This document shows positions 6,843-14,725 of a DNA stretch of 40,099 bases, in pieces (position 1 is the first letter of the stretch; each line of letters starts with the position of its first letter). The position numbers and the translations under genes are program-made. A model generated the notes under the pieces. It was not told the origin of the DNA, ran no database searches, and worked only from the letters and a program-made list of their open reading frames with translations. The DNA is from Nocardia veterana NBRC 100344 (GTDB lineage: Bacteria > Actinomycetota > Actinomycetes > Mycobacteriales > Mycobacteriaceae): contig NZ_BAGM01000120.1 in the NCBI RefSeq assembly GCF_000308855.1, forward strand, positions 1 through 40,099, read 5' to 3'.

Positions 6843-8786
6843 ATGGGGTGTATGACGGATCCCGCCAATGCCCGTTTCGGAGAACCTCATGGTGCGCGAG
6901 AGGGCTACCGACTGACCCGCTCCGAGGAGGCTGAGCGGCCGGCCGACAACGCCGGCTACGCGGCCCCCGGCAGCGAGCACCACGGGCTGCGGTGGGACAG
7001 CGAGGAATTCGGTAGCAACGGCGTTTTCGGTCCGGCGCCGGAGGTTTCGCCGACAGATATTCCCGCCTATTCCCCCGAATATCTCAACGGCACCGCTGTC
7101 GCGACTCCGTCCGCCCCGGCGGGTCTGCCGATGCGAAATGCGGCCGGCAATTCCGCTCCGCCGCCCCTCCCACGCCGAGAAGCCGCGCAGCACAATATGT
7201 TCGCCTCGCCGTTCGACGCGGATTTCGACGCGGCCGCGGCCGGGCAGCCCGCTGCGGACTCCGCAACCGCGCAGTCCGCTCCCACCTCCGGTTTTCCGGC
7301 GACCCCCGCGGGCGGCGCCGAACCCGCGGCGTCCGCGGATATTTCGGCGGGATCGGAGAATCCCACCTTCGCGCCGCCCGGGGACGCGGCGATTCAGGAC
7401 CCCGAAGACACGGTTCGGCGCATCGCCGAAAGCCTCGGAATCAATCCCGATCGGCAACCGCGCTCGCTCGGCGCGCACCGGGACGGCACCACGGCGGCGG
7501 GCGGGCCGGGTAACAGCGCAGCCGAGCCGGCAACCGGCGGCCGACCGCATTCGGATACCTCGACCACGGACCCGAATTCGGCCACCCCCGACCCGACGGC
7601 GGCGACAGTTACGGAACGGGCATCGTCGTCCTCGCCGGACGCGCGCGAAGCCGCCTCGCCACCAGCCTCCCACGCGGCAGCGTCGGCGGAGGCCGCCTCG
7701 CCCGAGTCCGCGACCCCGCCGAAGCTGCCGGAACGTCTGCCGACGCGGCCATCCGAACGCTCGGACATCGCTCCGGATACCGCTGCCCCCGCCGACGGCC
7801 CCGTGGCGACGACAGCGTCGAGCACGACCACTCCCGCACCGGAATCCGATCCCCCGACATCGGGGCAGACCGGTGAGCGGCCGCCCGCGAAAGCGACGGC
7901 CGGTCCGGATGCCGCGGCACCGAACGGGCCGAGCCATCGAGCCGCGTCGGGATCGGAAACACCACTTCCACAGCGGCATTCGCACTCCGCCTCGAATTCG
8001 GGAAACAACCCGGCTCCGTCGCATTCGGCGCACACCGGGGAACCGGAGATATCGGCAGAGGATCACGAATCGACGCAGGACACGGCGACCTTCCCGGCAA
8101 TCCGCGACCGCGGCGCCGGCACCACCGCCGCAGCGCCGGTCGCTCCCGCTCGCAACGGCAAGAAGGTCGAACTCCGCTCGGCTCCCACACGAACCATCGG
8201 CGACCTGTCCGATACGGACGTCCTGCGCCGCCGCGCGGAATCGGAAACCGATGCGGCGGAACGACGTTCGCCGCACGGATCATCCGCGCACAACGCCACG
8301 CCCGACCGCGGAACCGTGTCACCGGACCACAACGCCGCCGATACGACCGGTCGGCGCACGGGCCGATCGAACGGCTCCTCCGATGCGGATCCCGCCGGTA
8401 CCACTTCGTTCTCACCGCTCGCCGGCTCCGAGCCGCGCCGCAATCGCCGCGCCGCAACCGATCACCACACCGGCGAGACCCCCGAGCACATCGCATCCCG
8501 CGCCGGAATCACCCCCACCTCCCGCCGGGCCGCGCGCCGCCGAGCCGAGTCGCCCGGTGAAACCCCCGCCATCGACGTCGGTGTCGTGATGCAACTCCTG
8601 CTGGCCAGCCACACCTTGGAAAACGTCGCCCGGAACGCCGAAACCGGCGATGTCGACCTCGACGGCTTCATCACCGCCGCCCACCGAACCCGCGCCGCCG
8701 CAGTAGAACTCGTCACCACCTGGTTCGGCGGCACCCAGCAGATGCGGGAATTCGCCGAGGCATTGCTGGCAGCGACGGAAAGCTGA
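6843..8786 (+). CDS. Large, mostly disordered Ala/Pro/Ser/Thr-rich protein with a C-terminal helical domain
   Basis: The predicted protein has 647 residues (MGCMTDPANARFGEPHG) with AGGGGAG about 8 bases before the ATG. Roughly residues 60-560 are low complexity (Ala, Pro, Ser, Thr, Gly, with charged Arg/Asp/Glu patches) and surely disordered; there is no signal peptide or membrane span. Only the last 75 residues look folded: AIDVGVVMQLLLASHTLENVARN, then LDGFITAAHRTRAAAVELVTTWF and MREFAEALLAATES. Third codon positions are GC-rich throughout, and the C-terminal amphipathic helices argue for a real gene. I do not recognise it. A scaffold, cell-division or regulatory adaptor role is possible but unproven. 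Confidence 0.75.
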   Translation: MGCMTDPANARFGEPHGAREGYRLTRSEEAERPADNAGYAAPGSEHHGLRWDSEEFGSNGVFGPAPEVSPTDIPAYSPEYLNGTAVATPSAPAGLPMRNAAGNSAPPPLPRREAAQHNMFASPFDADFDAAAAGQPAADSATAQSAPTSGFPATPAGGAEPAASADISAGSENPTFAPPGDAAIQDPEDTVRRIAESLGINPDRQPRSLGAHRDGTTAAGGPGNSAAEPATGGRPHSDTSTTDPNSATPDPTAATVTERASSSSPDAREAASPPASHAAASAEAASPESATPPKLPERLPTRPSERSDIAPDTAAPADGPVATTASSTTTPAPESDPPTSGQTGERPPAKATAGPDAAAPNGPSHRAASGSETPLPQRHSHSASNSGNNPAPSHSAHTGEPEISAEDHESTQDTATFPAIRDRGAGTTAAAPVAPARNGKKVELRSAPTRTIGDLSDTDVLRRRAESETDAAERRSPHGSSAHNATPDRGTVSPDHNAADTTGRRTGRSNGSSDADPAGTTSFSPLAGSEPRRNRRAATDHHTGETPEHIASRAGITPTSRRAARRRAESPGETPAIDVGVVMQLLLASHTLENVARNAETGDVDLDGFITAAHRTRAAAVELVTTWFGGTQQMREFAEALLAATES

Positions 8787-8885
8787 AAGCCCTTCGAGCA
8801 CTCTTCGTCCACCACACGCGGCACAAACGCGCGCCATGGCGTTCGGTGAGCCGACCGTGAACTGTCGGTGAGCGGCGCCGAGCAC

Positions 8886-8912
8886 GATACGTCGACGATA
8901 GTCGTCCGTATC
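8886..8912. promoter_or_regulatory. Imperfect inverted repeat before the small secreted protein gene
   Basis: GATACG (8886-8891) pairs with CGTATC (8907-8912), and CGAC (8893-8896) pairs with GTCG (8901-8904) around a GATA loop, with a one-base asymmetry. It ends about 6 bp before the ribosome site GAGGAAG. It could be an operator or an RNA hairpin in the leader; sequence alone does not decide. Confidence 0.35.
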
Positions 8913-8928
8913 AGCGAGGAAGAATCAA

Positions 8929-9240
8929 ATGAAGGTGTTCACGCGTTCGATGGTCGTGCTGTCCCTGCTCGCCGGGGGGAGCGCCGCCCTCACCACCGGT
9001 GCCACCGCGGCACCTGCGGCGCCGGTGACCCACCAGGCCTGGCCCGGGTGCGCCACGACGTTCCGCCTGACGGTCAATCACACGCTGTACCGTACGGCCC
9101 AGGGATTCACGCCGAAGGGAAATCTGCCCGCCGGCAGCGTGGTGCCCTGGTACGGCGACTTCTATGACCGCATCAAGACGGACGGCGGATACATCTCGAA
9201 GGGCGGCATGGTTGTGGCGAACCAACCCACCTGCCCGTGA
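8929..9240 (+). CDS. Small secreted protein, possibly SH3-like
   Basis: The 103-residue precursor has a classic Sec signal peptide: MKVFTRSM, hydrophobic core VVLSLLAGGSAALTTGA, and likely cleavage after TAAPA near residue 31. The mature part of about 72 residues has two cysteines (in PGCATT and the final PTCP) that could form one disulfide, and a beta-rich, Gly/Tyr/Trp-containing pattern (LYRTAQGFTPKGNLPAGSV) like small bacterial SH3 folds. The function is unknown. GAGGAAG precedes the ATG. The gene ends 9 bp before a strong terminator and converges on a TetR gene. Confidence 0.82.
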   Translation: MKVFTRSMVVLSLLAGGSAALTTGATAAPAAPVTHQAWPGCATTFRLTVNHTLYRTAQGFTPKGNLPAGSVVPWYGDFYDRIKTDGGYISKGGMVVANQPTCP

Positions 9241-9249
9241 GTGTCGACG

Positions 9250-9290
9250 AAAGGGCCGTCCCTCGAATCGAATTCGAGGAACGGCCCTTT
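9250..9290. terminator. Bidirectional intrinsic terminator
   Basis: AAAGGGCCGT (9250-9259) pairs with ACGGCCCTTT (9281-9290), and CCTCGAA (9261-9267) pairs with TTCGAGG (9273-9279) around a TCGAA loop, with one C/A mismatch. The stem has A-runs at its foot on one side and T-runs on the other, so it can work both ways between the convergent secreted-protein and tetR genes. It shares its outer arms with the terminator at 10571. Confidence 0.85.
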
Positions 9291-9422
9291 CGTGCTGTCA
9301 ACTGCACCTGTTCGAATTCCACGACGACGAACGAGGCAACCGGCTGACCGAGGGAAAGTCTGCACAGGGCGAAGGAATCGACACCGAGCGCGGCGCATAA
9401 TCGCCTCGCGGCACCGGAGGGG

Positions 9423-10010
9423 TCAGCCTCCGTCGAGAGCAGGGCTTGCGATGGCCTGGCGCGCCGCAGCGGCCAGGGCGTCGACGACGTCTCGATCGAG
9501 AGTTTCCGGATCGATCAGCCAGTGGTAGACGAGCGGACCGAACACCAGGTCACGGACTACCTCGTTCGACAATTCCGGGCGCAGCGCGCCTTGCCGGCGG
9601 GCACGGGCGATGACATCGGCGATGATCTCGTCGCGTGGCCGCAGATAGCGTTCACGCAGCGGCTCGGCGAGCGCGGGGCGACGCGCGCCCTCCGCATGCA
9701 CCGCGAGCACGGCCCGGCCCAGCGGTGATGCCGCCAGCCTGGTCACGAAGCCGACCGCGAGTTCGATGAGATCATTCATCGCCTCCCCGGTATCGGGGGC
9801 GCGCAACGGCGGTACCGCTTCGATCAGCGCGTGTACCACGAGGTCGTCCTTCGTCGGCCAGCGGCGATAGATGGTCGGCCTGCCGACCCCGGCGCGCGCC
9901 GCAACGGCCTCGATGGTCAATGCCGCATATCCCGATTCGATCAGCAGATCGACCGTGGCCGCCACCACCGCATGATCGACTTCCGCTTTACGCGGCCTCC
10001 CGGTTGCCAT
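9423..10010 (-). CDS. TetR-family regulator divergent from the HXXEE-like protein
   Basis: The 195-residue regulator starts with ATG at 10010 (MATGRPRKAEVD). Its N-terminal HTH is typical: VVAATVDLLIESGYAALTI, EAVAARAGVGRPTIYRRWPTKDDLV. The C-terminal domain (MNDLIELAVGFVTRLAASPLGRAV, YLRPRDEIIADVIARA, LVFGPLVYHWLI) is of the common actinobacterial TetR kind. An inverted repeat with half-site CGTTAC in the 38-bp gap to the divergent gene is the likely operator, so it probably represses itself and that membrane protein. Confidence 0.9.
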   Translation of the reverse strand: MATGRPRKAEVDHAVVAATVDLLIESGYAALTIEAVAARAGVGRPTIYRRWPTKDDLVVHALIEAVPPLRAPDTGEAMNDLIELAVGFVTRLAASPLGRAVLAVHAEGARRPALAEPLRERYLRPRDEIIADVIARARRQGALRPELSNEVVRDLVFGPLVYHWLIDPETLDRDVVDALAAAARQAIASPALDGG

Positions 10011-10017
10011 ACAGTTA

Positions 10018-10034
10018 CGTTACATCACGTAACG
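10018..10034. promoter_or_regulatory. Inverted-repeat operator between tetR and the HXXEE-like gene
   Basis: CGTTAC (10018-10023) and GTAACG (10029-10034) are perfect inverted half-sites with a 5-bp spacer. A further GTTAC at 10014-10018 stands directly before them, so a second, overlapping pair GTTACGT/ACGTAAC (10014-10020, 10027-10033) also exists. The position between divergent starts fits a TetR operator. Confidence 0.6.
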
Positions 10035-10048
10035 AAAGTGGGAAACCG

Positions 10049-10555
10049 ATGCGGAAATCTGTGACTTGGGGCTTGTTCCTGGCATGGCTCGCCAACGACA
10101 CCGAGGAATGGTTCACGATCCCGTCGTGGTCGCGAGCGAACGCCGCCGCGAACACATCACCGGTAGGCCCCGTTTGGCTCCGGCAAGAAGTGTCACCGGC
10201 GCATACTCGCGTGGCGATTTCACTGATGGGGCTGCTCTTCCTCGCGGCCTCCGCGAGCGGCGCGCGGACCTCCGGCAGATCCAGGCTCTTCCAGGCGACA
10301 CTGCTCGGCTTCGGTGTACACGGCGTAGGCCACCTCGCCCTCAGCGCCGCCCACCGCGGCTACACCCCCGGCGTAGCAACCTCGCCCACCGTGGTCATCC
10401 CGTTCTCGCTGTGGGCATGGCGGGAACTGGGCCGGGCCGGCGTCCGCCGCAACGACGCCCGGACCTGGCTGTTCAGTGCCGCACTGACGGTCGGCGCGCT
10501 GGCGGGTGTGCACCGGGCAGCACACGCGCTCACCGGCGGATCACCTGGCGCTTGA
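10049..10555 (+). CDS. HXXEE-domain-like membrane protein (first His replaced)
   Basis: The 168-residue protein starts at the ATG after GGGAAA and has about five hydrophobic helices. It resembles the HXXEE family: the EE pair lies at the end of helix 1 (LANDTEEWF, residues 14-22), followed by IPSW, a His-rich third helix (GFGVHGVGHLALS) and the typical Y-x-PG-x-x-T segment (GYTPGVATSP). The family's first His is Asn16 here, so the signature is degenerate. The function of HXXEE proteins is unknown. It is divergent from a TetR gene with a shared operator and ends just before the terminator that also serves tuf. Confidence 0.68.
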   Translation: MRKSVTWGLFLAWLANDTEEWFTIPSWSRANAAANTSPVGPVWLRQEVSPAHTRVAISLMGLLFLAASASGARTSGRSRLFQATLLGFGVHGVGHLALSAAHRGYTPGVATSPTVVIPFSLWAWRELGRAGVRRNDARTWLFSAALTVGALAGVHRAAHALTGGSPGA

Positions 10556-10570
10556 CGCCTCGACAGGCGA

Positions 10571-10602
10571 AAAGGGCCGTCCCCCAAGGGGAACGGCCCT
10601 TC
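10571..10602. terminator. Bidirectional terminator at the end of the str operon
   Basis: AAGGGCCGT (10572-10580) pairs with ACGGCCCTT (10593-10601), extended by CCCC/GGGG around a short loop. Read along the tuf strand it is followed by TTTTCGCC, a good U-run. It lies 37 bp past the tuf stop and 16 bp past the convergent HXXEE-like gene, so it can end both transcripts. Confidence 0.88.
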
Positions 10603-10638
10603 TCATGCTGTCACTCGAGGTGACGGCCGATCACAAGG

Positions 10639-11829
10639 TCACTTGATGATCTTGGTGACGCGGCCGGCGCCGACGGTGCGGCCACCCTCGCGAATCGCGA
10701 AGCGCAGGCCCTCTTCCATGGCGACCGGCTGGATCAGCTTGACGCTCATCTCGGTGTTGTCGCCCGGCATGACCATCTCGGTGCCCTCGGGGAGGGTCAC
10801 GACGCCGGTCACGTCGGTGGTGCGGAAGTAGAACTGCGGGCGGTAGTTGTTGAAGAACGGGGTGTGGCGGCCACCCTCGTCCTTCGACAGGATGTACGCC
10901 TGGCCCTCGAACTCGGTGTGCGGGGTGGTGGTGCCCGGCTTGATGACGACCTGACCACGCTCGACGTCGTCACGCTTCAGACCACGAACCAGCAGACCGA
11001 CGTTGTCGCCCGCCTGGCCCTGGTCCAGCAGCTTGCGGAACATCTCGATGCCGGTGATGGTGGTCTTCTGGGTCTTCTCGCGGATACCCACGATCTCGAC
11101 CTCTTCGTTGACGTTGATCACGCCACGCTCGACACGACCGGTGACCACGGTGCCACGACCGGTGATGGTGAAAACATCCTCGATCGGCATCAGGAACGGC
11201 TTGTCGGTCTCACGAACCGGGTCCGGGATGGACTCGTCGACGGCGTTCATCAGCTCGAGCACCGAGTCGACCCACTTCTGGTCGCCCTCGAGGGCCTTCA
11301 GGCCGGAGACGCGGACGACGGGGGCGTCCTCGTCGAACTCCTGGGCGGCCAGCAGCTCGCGGACCTCCATCTCGACGAGCTCGAGGATCTCCTCGTCGTC
11401 GACCATGTCCGACTTGTTCAGCGCGACCAGGATGTAGGGCACGCCGACCTGACGGGCGAGCAGCACGTGCTCACGGGTCTGCGGCATCGGGCCGTCGGTG
11501 GCGGCCACGACCAGGATGGCGCCATCCATCTGGGCCGCACCGGTGATCATGTTCTTGATGTAGTCGGCGTGACCGGGGGCGTCGACGTGCGCGTAGTGAC
11601 GCTTCTCGGTCTGGTACTCGACGTGGGAGATGTTGATCGTGATACCACGAGCCTTCTCCTCCGGAGCCTTGTCGATCTGGTCGAACGCGAAGCTCTGGTT
11701 CAGGTCCGGGTACTTGTCGGCCAGCACCTTGGTGATGGCGGCAGTCAACGTGGTCTTGCCGTGGTCGACGTGACCGATGGTGCCGATGTTGACGTGGGGC
11801 TTCGTCCGCTCGAACTTCGCCTTCGCCAC
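10639..11829 (-). CDS. tuf: Elongation factor Tu
   Basis: This 396-residue GTPase delivers aminoacyl-tRNA to the ribosome. All GTP-binding motifs are intact: GHVDHGKT (residues 18-25), the switch I sequence EKARGITIN, DAPGHADY and NKSD. Domains 2 and 3 follow, with GRGTVVTGRVERG and the C-terminal VTLPEGTEMVMPGDN. The start codon is GTG at 11829 (GTG GCG AAG), with AGGAGGACAA directly upstream, so the ribosome site is near-ideal. It is the last gene of the str operon and ends in a strong terminator. The 114-bp gap after fusA holds two hairpins. Confidence 0.98.
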   Translation of the reverse strand: MAKAKFERTKPHVNIGTIGHVDHGKTTLTAAITKVLADKYPDLNQSFAFDQIDKAPEEKARGITINISHVEYQTEKRHYAHVDAPGHADYIKNMITGAAQMDGAILVVAATDGPMPQTREHVLLARQVGVPYILVALNKSDMVDDEEILELVEMEVRELLAAQEFDEDAPVVRVSGLKALEGDQKWVDSVLELMNAVDESIPDPVRETDKPFLMPIEDVFTITGRGTVVTGRVERGVINVNEEVEIVGIREKTQKTTITGIEMFRKLLDQGQAGDNVGLLVRGLKRDDVERGQVVIKPGTTTPHTEFEGQAYILSKDEGGRHTPFFNNYRPQFYFRTTDVTGVVTLPEGTEMVMPGDNTEMSVKLIQPVAMEEGLRFAIREGGRTVGAGRVTKIIK

Positions 11830-11892
11830 TGTTGTCCTCCTGGACTAGTTAGTGCGTGCTTTTGTGCAGCAGTGCGGTTTGTATTTACAGGG

Positions 11893-11935
11893 GGTCGTAC
11901 GCGACCGATGGGGCGGATTCTCGCAAACCCGCCCC
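11893..11935 (-). other. Two hairpins in the fusA-tuf gap
   Basis: GGGGCGG (11910-11916) pairs with CCGCCCC (11929-11935), and GGTCG (11893-11897) pairs with CGACC (11902-11906) around a TACG loop. They lie just after the fusA stop, with no U-run. They may stabilise the fusA 3' end, mark a processing point or belong to a tuf leader. No convincing separate tuf promoter is visible. Confidence 0.45.
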
Positions 11936-11943
11936 GACTGCGA

Positions 11944-14046
11944 TTACTCGCCGGTCGCCTTGGCGATGATCTCCTTCGCCACGTTGGCCGGAACCTCCGC
12001 GTACGAATCGAACACCATGGAGTAGTTGGCCCGGCCCTGGGTCTTCGACCGCAGGTCACCGATGTAGCCGAACATCTCCGAGAGCGGAACCAGCGCCTTG
12101 ACGACACGGGCACCACTGCGTTCCTCCATGGCCTGGATCTGGCCACGGCGGGAGTTCAGGTCGCCGATCACATCGCCCATGTAGTCCTCGGGCGTGGTGA
12201 CCTCGACCGCCATCAGCGGCTCGAGGATCACCGGACCGGCCTTGCGGGCCGCTTCCTTCAGGGCCTGCGCACCCGCGATCTTGAACGCCATTTCCGAGGA
12301 GTCGACCTCGTGGTAGGCGCCGTCGAGGAGCGTGGCCTTCAGGTTGACCAGCGGGTAACCGGCGAGGACACCGTACTGCATGGCGTCCTGGATGCCGGCG
12401 TCCACCGACGGGATGTACTCGCGCGGAACGCGGCCACCGGTGACCTTGTTCTCGAACTCGTAGGTCGCGCCGTCCTCGCCGGTGAAGGGCTCCAGGCCGA
12501 TGATGACACGGGCGAACTGACCCGAACCACCGGTCTGCTTCTTGTGCGTGTACTCGAGCTTCTCGACCGTCTTGGTGATCGTCTCGCGGTACGCGACCTG
12601 CGGCTTACCGACGTTCGCCTCGACCTTGAACTCGCGCTTCATGCGGTCGACCAGGATATCGAGGTGCAGCTCGCCCATACCGCCGATGACGGTCTGGCCG
12701 GTTTCGGCATCCAGCTTCACCGAGAAGGTCGGGTCCTCTTCGGCCAGCTTCTGGATCGCGGTGCCCAGCTTCTCCTGGTCGGACTTGGTCTTGGGCTCGA
12801 TGGAGACCTCGATGACCGGGTCCGGGAAGGTCATGGACTCGAGCACGATCTGGTTCTGCGGATCGCACAAGGTGTCACCGGTGGTGGTGTCCTTCAGGCC
12901 GATGACCGCGTAGATGTGGCCGGCGGACACATCGGGAACCGGGTTCTCCTTGTTGGCGTGCATCTGGAACAGCTTGCCCAGACGCTCCTTCTTGCCCTTG
13001 GTCGCGTTGATGACCTGAGCACCGGAGTCGACCTTGCCGGAGTACACGCGGACATAGGTCAGCTTGCCGAAGAACGGGTGCACGGCGATCTTGAACGCCA
13101 GCGCGGCGAACGGCTCGTCGGCGCTCGGCTTACGAGTGATGATCTCGTCTTCCTTGCCGGGCACGTGACCCTGCACGTTCTCGACGTCCAGCGGCGAGGG
13201 CAGGTAGTCCACGACGGCGTCGAGCATGGGCTGCACGCCCTTGTTCTTGAACGCCGAACCACACAGCACCGGGTACAGCTCGGAGTTGACGGTCAGCTTG
13301 CGGATGGCGCCCTTGATCTCGTCGATCGTGAGCTCCTCGCCACCGAAGAACTTCTCGAGCAGCGCCTCGTCCGACTCGGCGACGGTCTCGAGCAGCTCCT
13401 GGCGGTACTGCTCGGCCTTCTCCTTCAGGTCGGCCGGGATTTCCTGGACCTCGTACTTCTCACCGAGCTTGGTCTCGCCGGTCCACACCTTGGCATTCAT
13501 CTCGACCAGGTCGACGATGCCCTCGAAGGTGTCCTCCGCGCCGATCGGCAGCTGGATGACCAGCGGCTTGGCACCCAGGCGGTCCTTGATGGTCTGCACG
13601 GTGAAGTAGAAGTCCGCACCGAGCTTGTCCATCTTGTTGACGAAGCAGATCCGGGGCACGTCGTACTTGTCGGCCTGCCGCCACACCTGCTCGGATTGCG
13701 GCTCGACACCCTCTTTACCGTCGAAGACGGCGACGGCACCGTCGAGCACACGCAGCGAACGCTCCACCTCGACGGTGAAGTCGACGTGTCCCGGGGTGTC
13801 GATGATGTTGATCTGGTTCTGGTTCCAGAAACACGTCACCGCCGCCGAGGTGATGGTGATGCCGCGTTCCTGCTCCTGCTCCATCCAGTCGGTGGTCGAG
13901 GCACCGTCGTGGGTCTCACCGATCTTGTAGTTCACACCGGTGTAGAACAGGATTCGTTCGGTTGTGGTGGTCTTGCCGGCATCGATGTGAGCCATGATGC
14001 CGATGTTGCGGACCTTGTTGAGGTCGGTGAGCACGTCCTGTGCCAC
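11944..14046 (-). CDS. fusA: Elongation factor G
   Basis: This 700-residue translocation GTPase begins with GTG at 14046 (VAQDVLTDLNKVRNIG), with GGGGAAGA a few bases before it. GTPase motifs are intact: AHIDAGKTTTTERILFYTG, the switch region GITITSAAV, DTPGHVDF and NKMDKLG. The later EF-G domains follow, including the domain III/IV sequence GMGELHLDILVDRMKREF and the domain IV tip GGRVPREYIPSVDAG. The length is normal for bacterial EF-G, and the intact G motifs fit the housekeeping copy of the str operon rather than the divergent FusA2. It is separated from rpsG by 207 bp with a large hairpin. Confidence 0.98.
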   Translation of the reverse strand: MAQDVLTDLNKVRNIGIMAHIDAGKTTTTERILFYTGVNYKIGETHDGASTTDWMEQEQERGITITSAAVTCFWNQNQINIIDTPGHVDFTVEVERSLRVLDGAVAVFDGKEGVEPQSEQVWRQADKYDVPRICFVNKMDKLGADFYFTVQTIKDRLGAKPLVIQLPIGAEDTFEGIVDLVEMNAKVWTGETKLGEKYEVQEIPADLKEKAEQYRQELLETVAESDEALLEKFFGGEELTIDEIKGAIRKLTVNSELYPVLCGSAFKNKGVQPMLDAVVDYLPSPLDVENVQGHVPGKEDEIITRKPSADEPFAALAFKIAVHPFFGKLTYVRVYSGKVDSGAQVINATKGKKERLGKLFQMHANKENPVPDVSAGHIYAVIGLKDTTTGDTLCDPQNQIVLESMTFPDPVIEVSIEPKTKSDQEKLGTAIQKLAEEDPTFSVKLDAETGQTVIGGMGELHLDILVDRMKREFKVEANVGKPQVAYRETITKTVEKLEYTHKKQTGGSGQFARVIIGLEPFTGEDGATYEFENKVTGGRVPREYIPSVDAGIQDAMQYGVLAGYPLVNLKATLLDGAYHEVDSSEMAFKIAGAQALKEAARKAGPVILEPLMAVEVTTPEDYMGDVIGDLNSRRGQIQAMEERSGARVVKALVPLSEMFGYIGDLRSKTQGRANYSMVFDSYAEVPANVAKEIIAKATGE

Positions 14047-14155
14047 GGAAATCTTCCCCGCTCTGCTCTGTTAGCGATCAGCTAGTTGGGATTCTCGGGA
14101 ACGGCCCGGGCGGTTCCGCTTCGATGCGGGCCCCTGGCCATCACTATGTCAACGT

Positions 14156-14201
14156 CGGGTGCGGCTGATAAGTGCCCTGCTGAGCGCAGGTGCCGCACCC
14201 G
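14156..14201 (-). other. Large hairpin in the rpsG-fusA gap
   Basis: CGGGTGCGGC (14156-14165) pairs perfectly with GCCGCACCCG (14192-14201). Within the 26-base loop, CCTGC (14176-14180) pairs with GCAGG (14186-14190). There is no U-run, so it is not a standard terminator. It may be a partial terminator, an RNA processing site or a binding site for an autoregulatory ribosomal protein. A TTGACA at 14152-14147 on the operon strand could start a secondary fusA promoter, but I see no good -10 at the right distance. Confidence 0.55.
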
Positions 14202-14253
14202 ACCGTGACTCGCCTCCCGGCGCCGTTCCTTCACCGGCGGACCGGGTGACCAA

Positions 14254-14724
14254 TCACCAGCGGTAGTGCGCGAACGCCCGGTTGGACTCGGCCATCTTGT
14301 GGGTGTCCTCGCGACGCTTCACCGAAGCGCCCAGACCGTTGCTGGCGTCCAGCAGCTCGTTGGCCAGACGCTCGACCATCGTCTTCTCACGACGCTGCCG
14401 GGAGAAGTTGACCAGCCAGCGCAGCGCCAGGGTGTTGGCGCGACCCGGACGAACCTCGACCGGAACCTGGTAGGTGGCACCACCGACGCGCCGCGGCTTG
14501 ACCTCGAGCGACGGCTTGACGTTGTCCAGCGCGCGCTTGAGGGTCACGACCGGGTCGGTACCGGTCTTCTCGCGCGCCTGCTCGAGGGCACCGTAGACGA
14601 TGCGCTCGGCGGTCGACTTCTTGCCGTCCAGCAGGATCTTGTTGACCAGCTGAGTGACCAGCGGCGATCCGTAGACCGGATCGTTGATCAGCGGACGCTT
14701 GGGTGCGGGGCCCTTGCGTGGCAT
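14254..14724 (-). CDS. rpsG: 30S ribosomal protein S7
   Basis: At 156 residues the length is exactly that of bacterial S7. It begins MPRKGPAPKRPLINDPVYGS and carries the conserved KKSTAERIVYGAL, ALDNVKPSLEVKPRRVGGATYQVPVEV (quoted in part) and the C-terminal RREDTHKMAESNRAFAHYRW. S7 nucleates assembly of the 30S head on 16S rRNA. The start is one base past the rpsL stop, and its ribosome site (AAGGAGAAG) lies inside the end of rpsL, so the two are tightly coupled. Confidence 0.98.
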   Translation of the reverse strand: MPRKGPAPKRPLINDPVYGSPLVTQLVNKILLDGKKSTAERIVYGALEQAREKTGTDPVVTLKRALDNVKPSLEVKPRRVGGATYQVPVEVRPGRANTLALRWLVNFSRQRREKTMVERLANELLDASNGLGASVKRREDTHKMAESNRAFAHYRW

Positions 14725-14725
14725 A

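Noticed and set aside
6663..8276. A 537-codon minus-strand frame within the disordered-protein gene
   Set aside because: It is Arg/Gly-rich with no folded part. The plus frame has a ribosome site and a structured C-terminus.
10632..10647. CAAG-GTCA-CTTG as a possible KstR2-type site
   Set aside because: The spacer is 4 bases rather than 2, and the site lies at the tuf stop codon, not upstream of a gene.
10864..14085. A 1073-codon open frame on the plus strand opposite tuf and fusA
   Set aside because: It is the mirror of two highly expressed genes with extreme codon bias, which removes stops on the other strand. The product has no domains.
14060..14152. A full secondary promoter for fusA starting from TTGACA at 14152-14147
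   Set aside because: No -10 hexamer with the needed T-A and final T is found 16-19 bases downstream.
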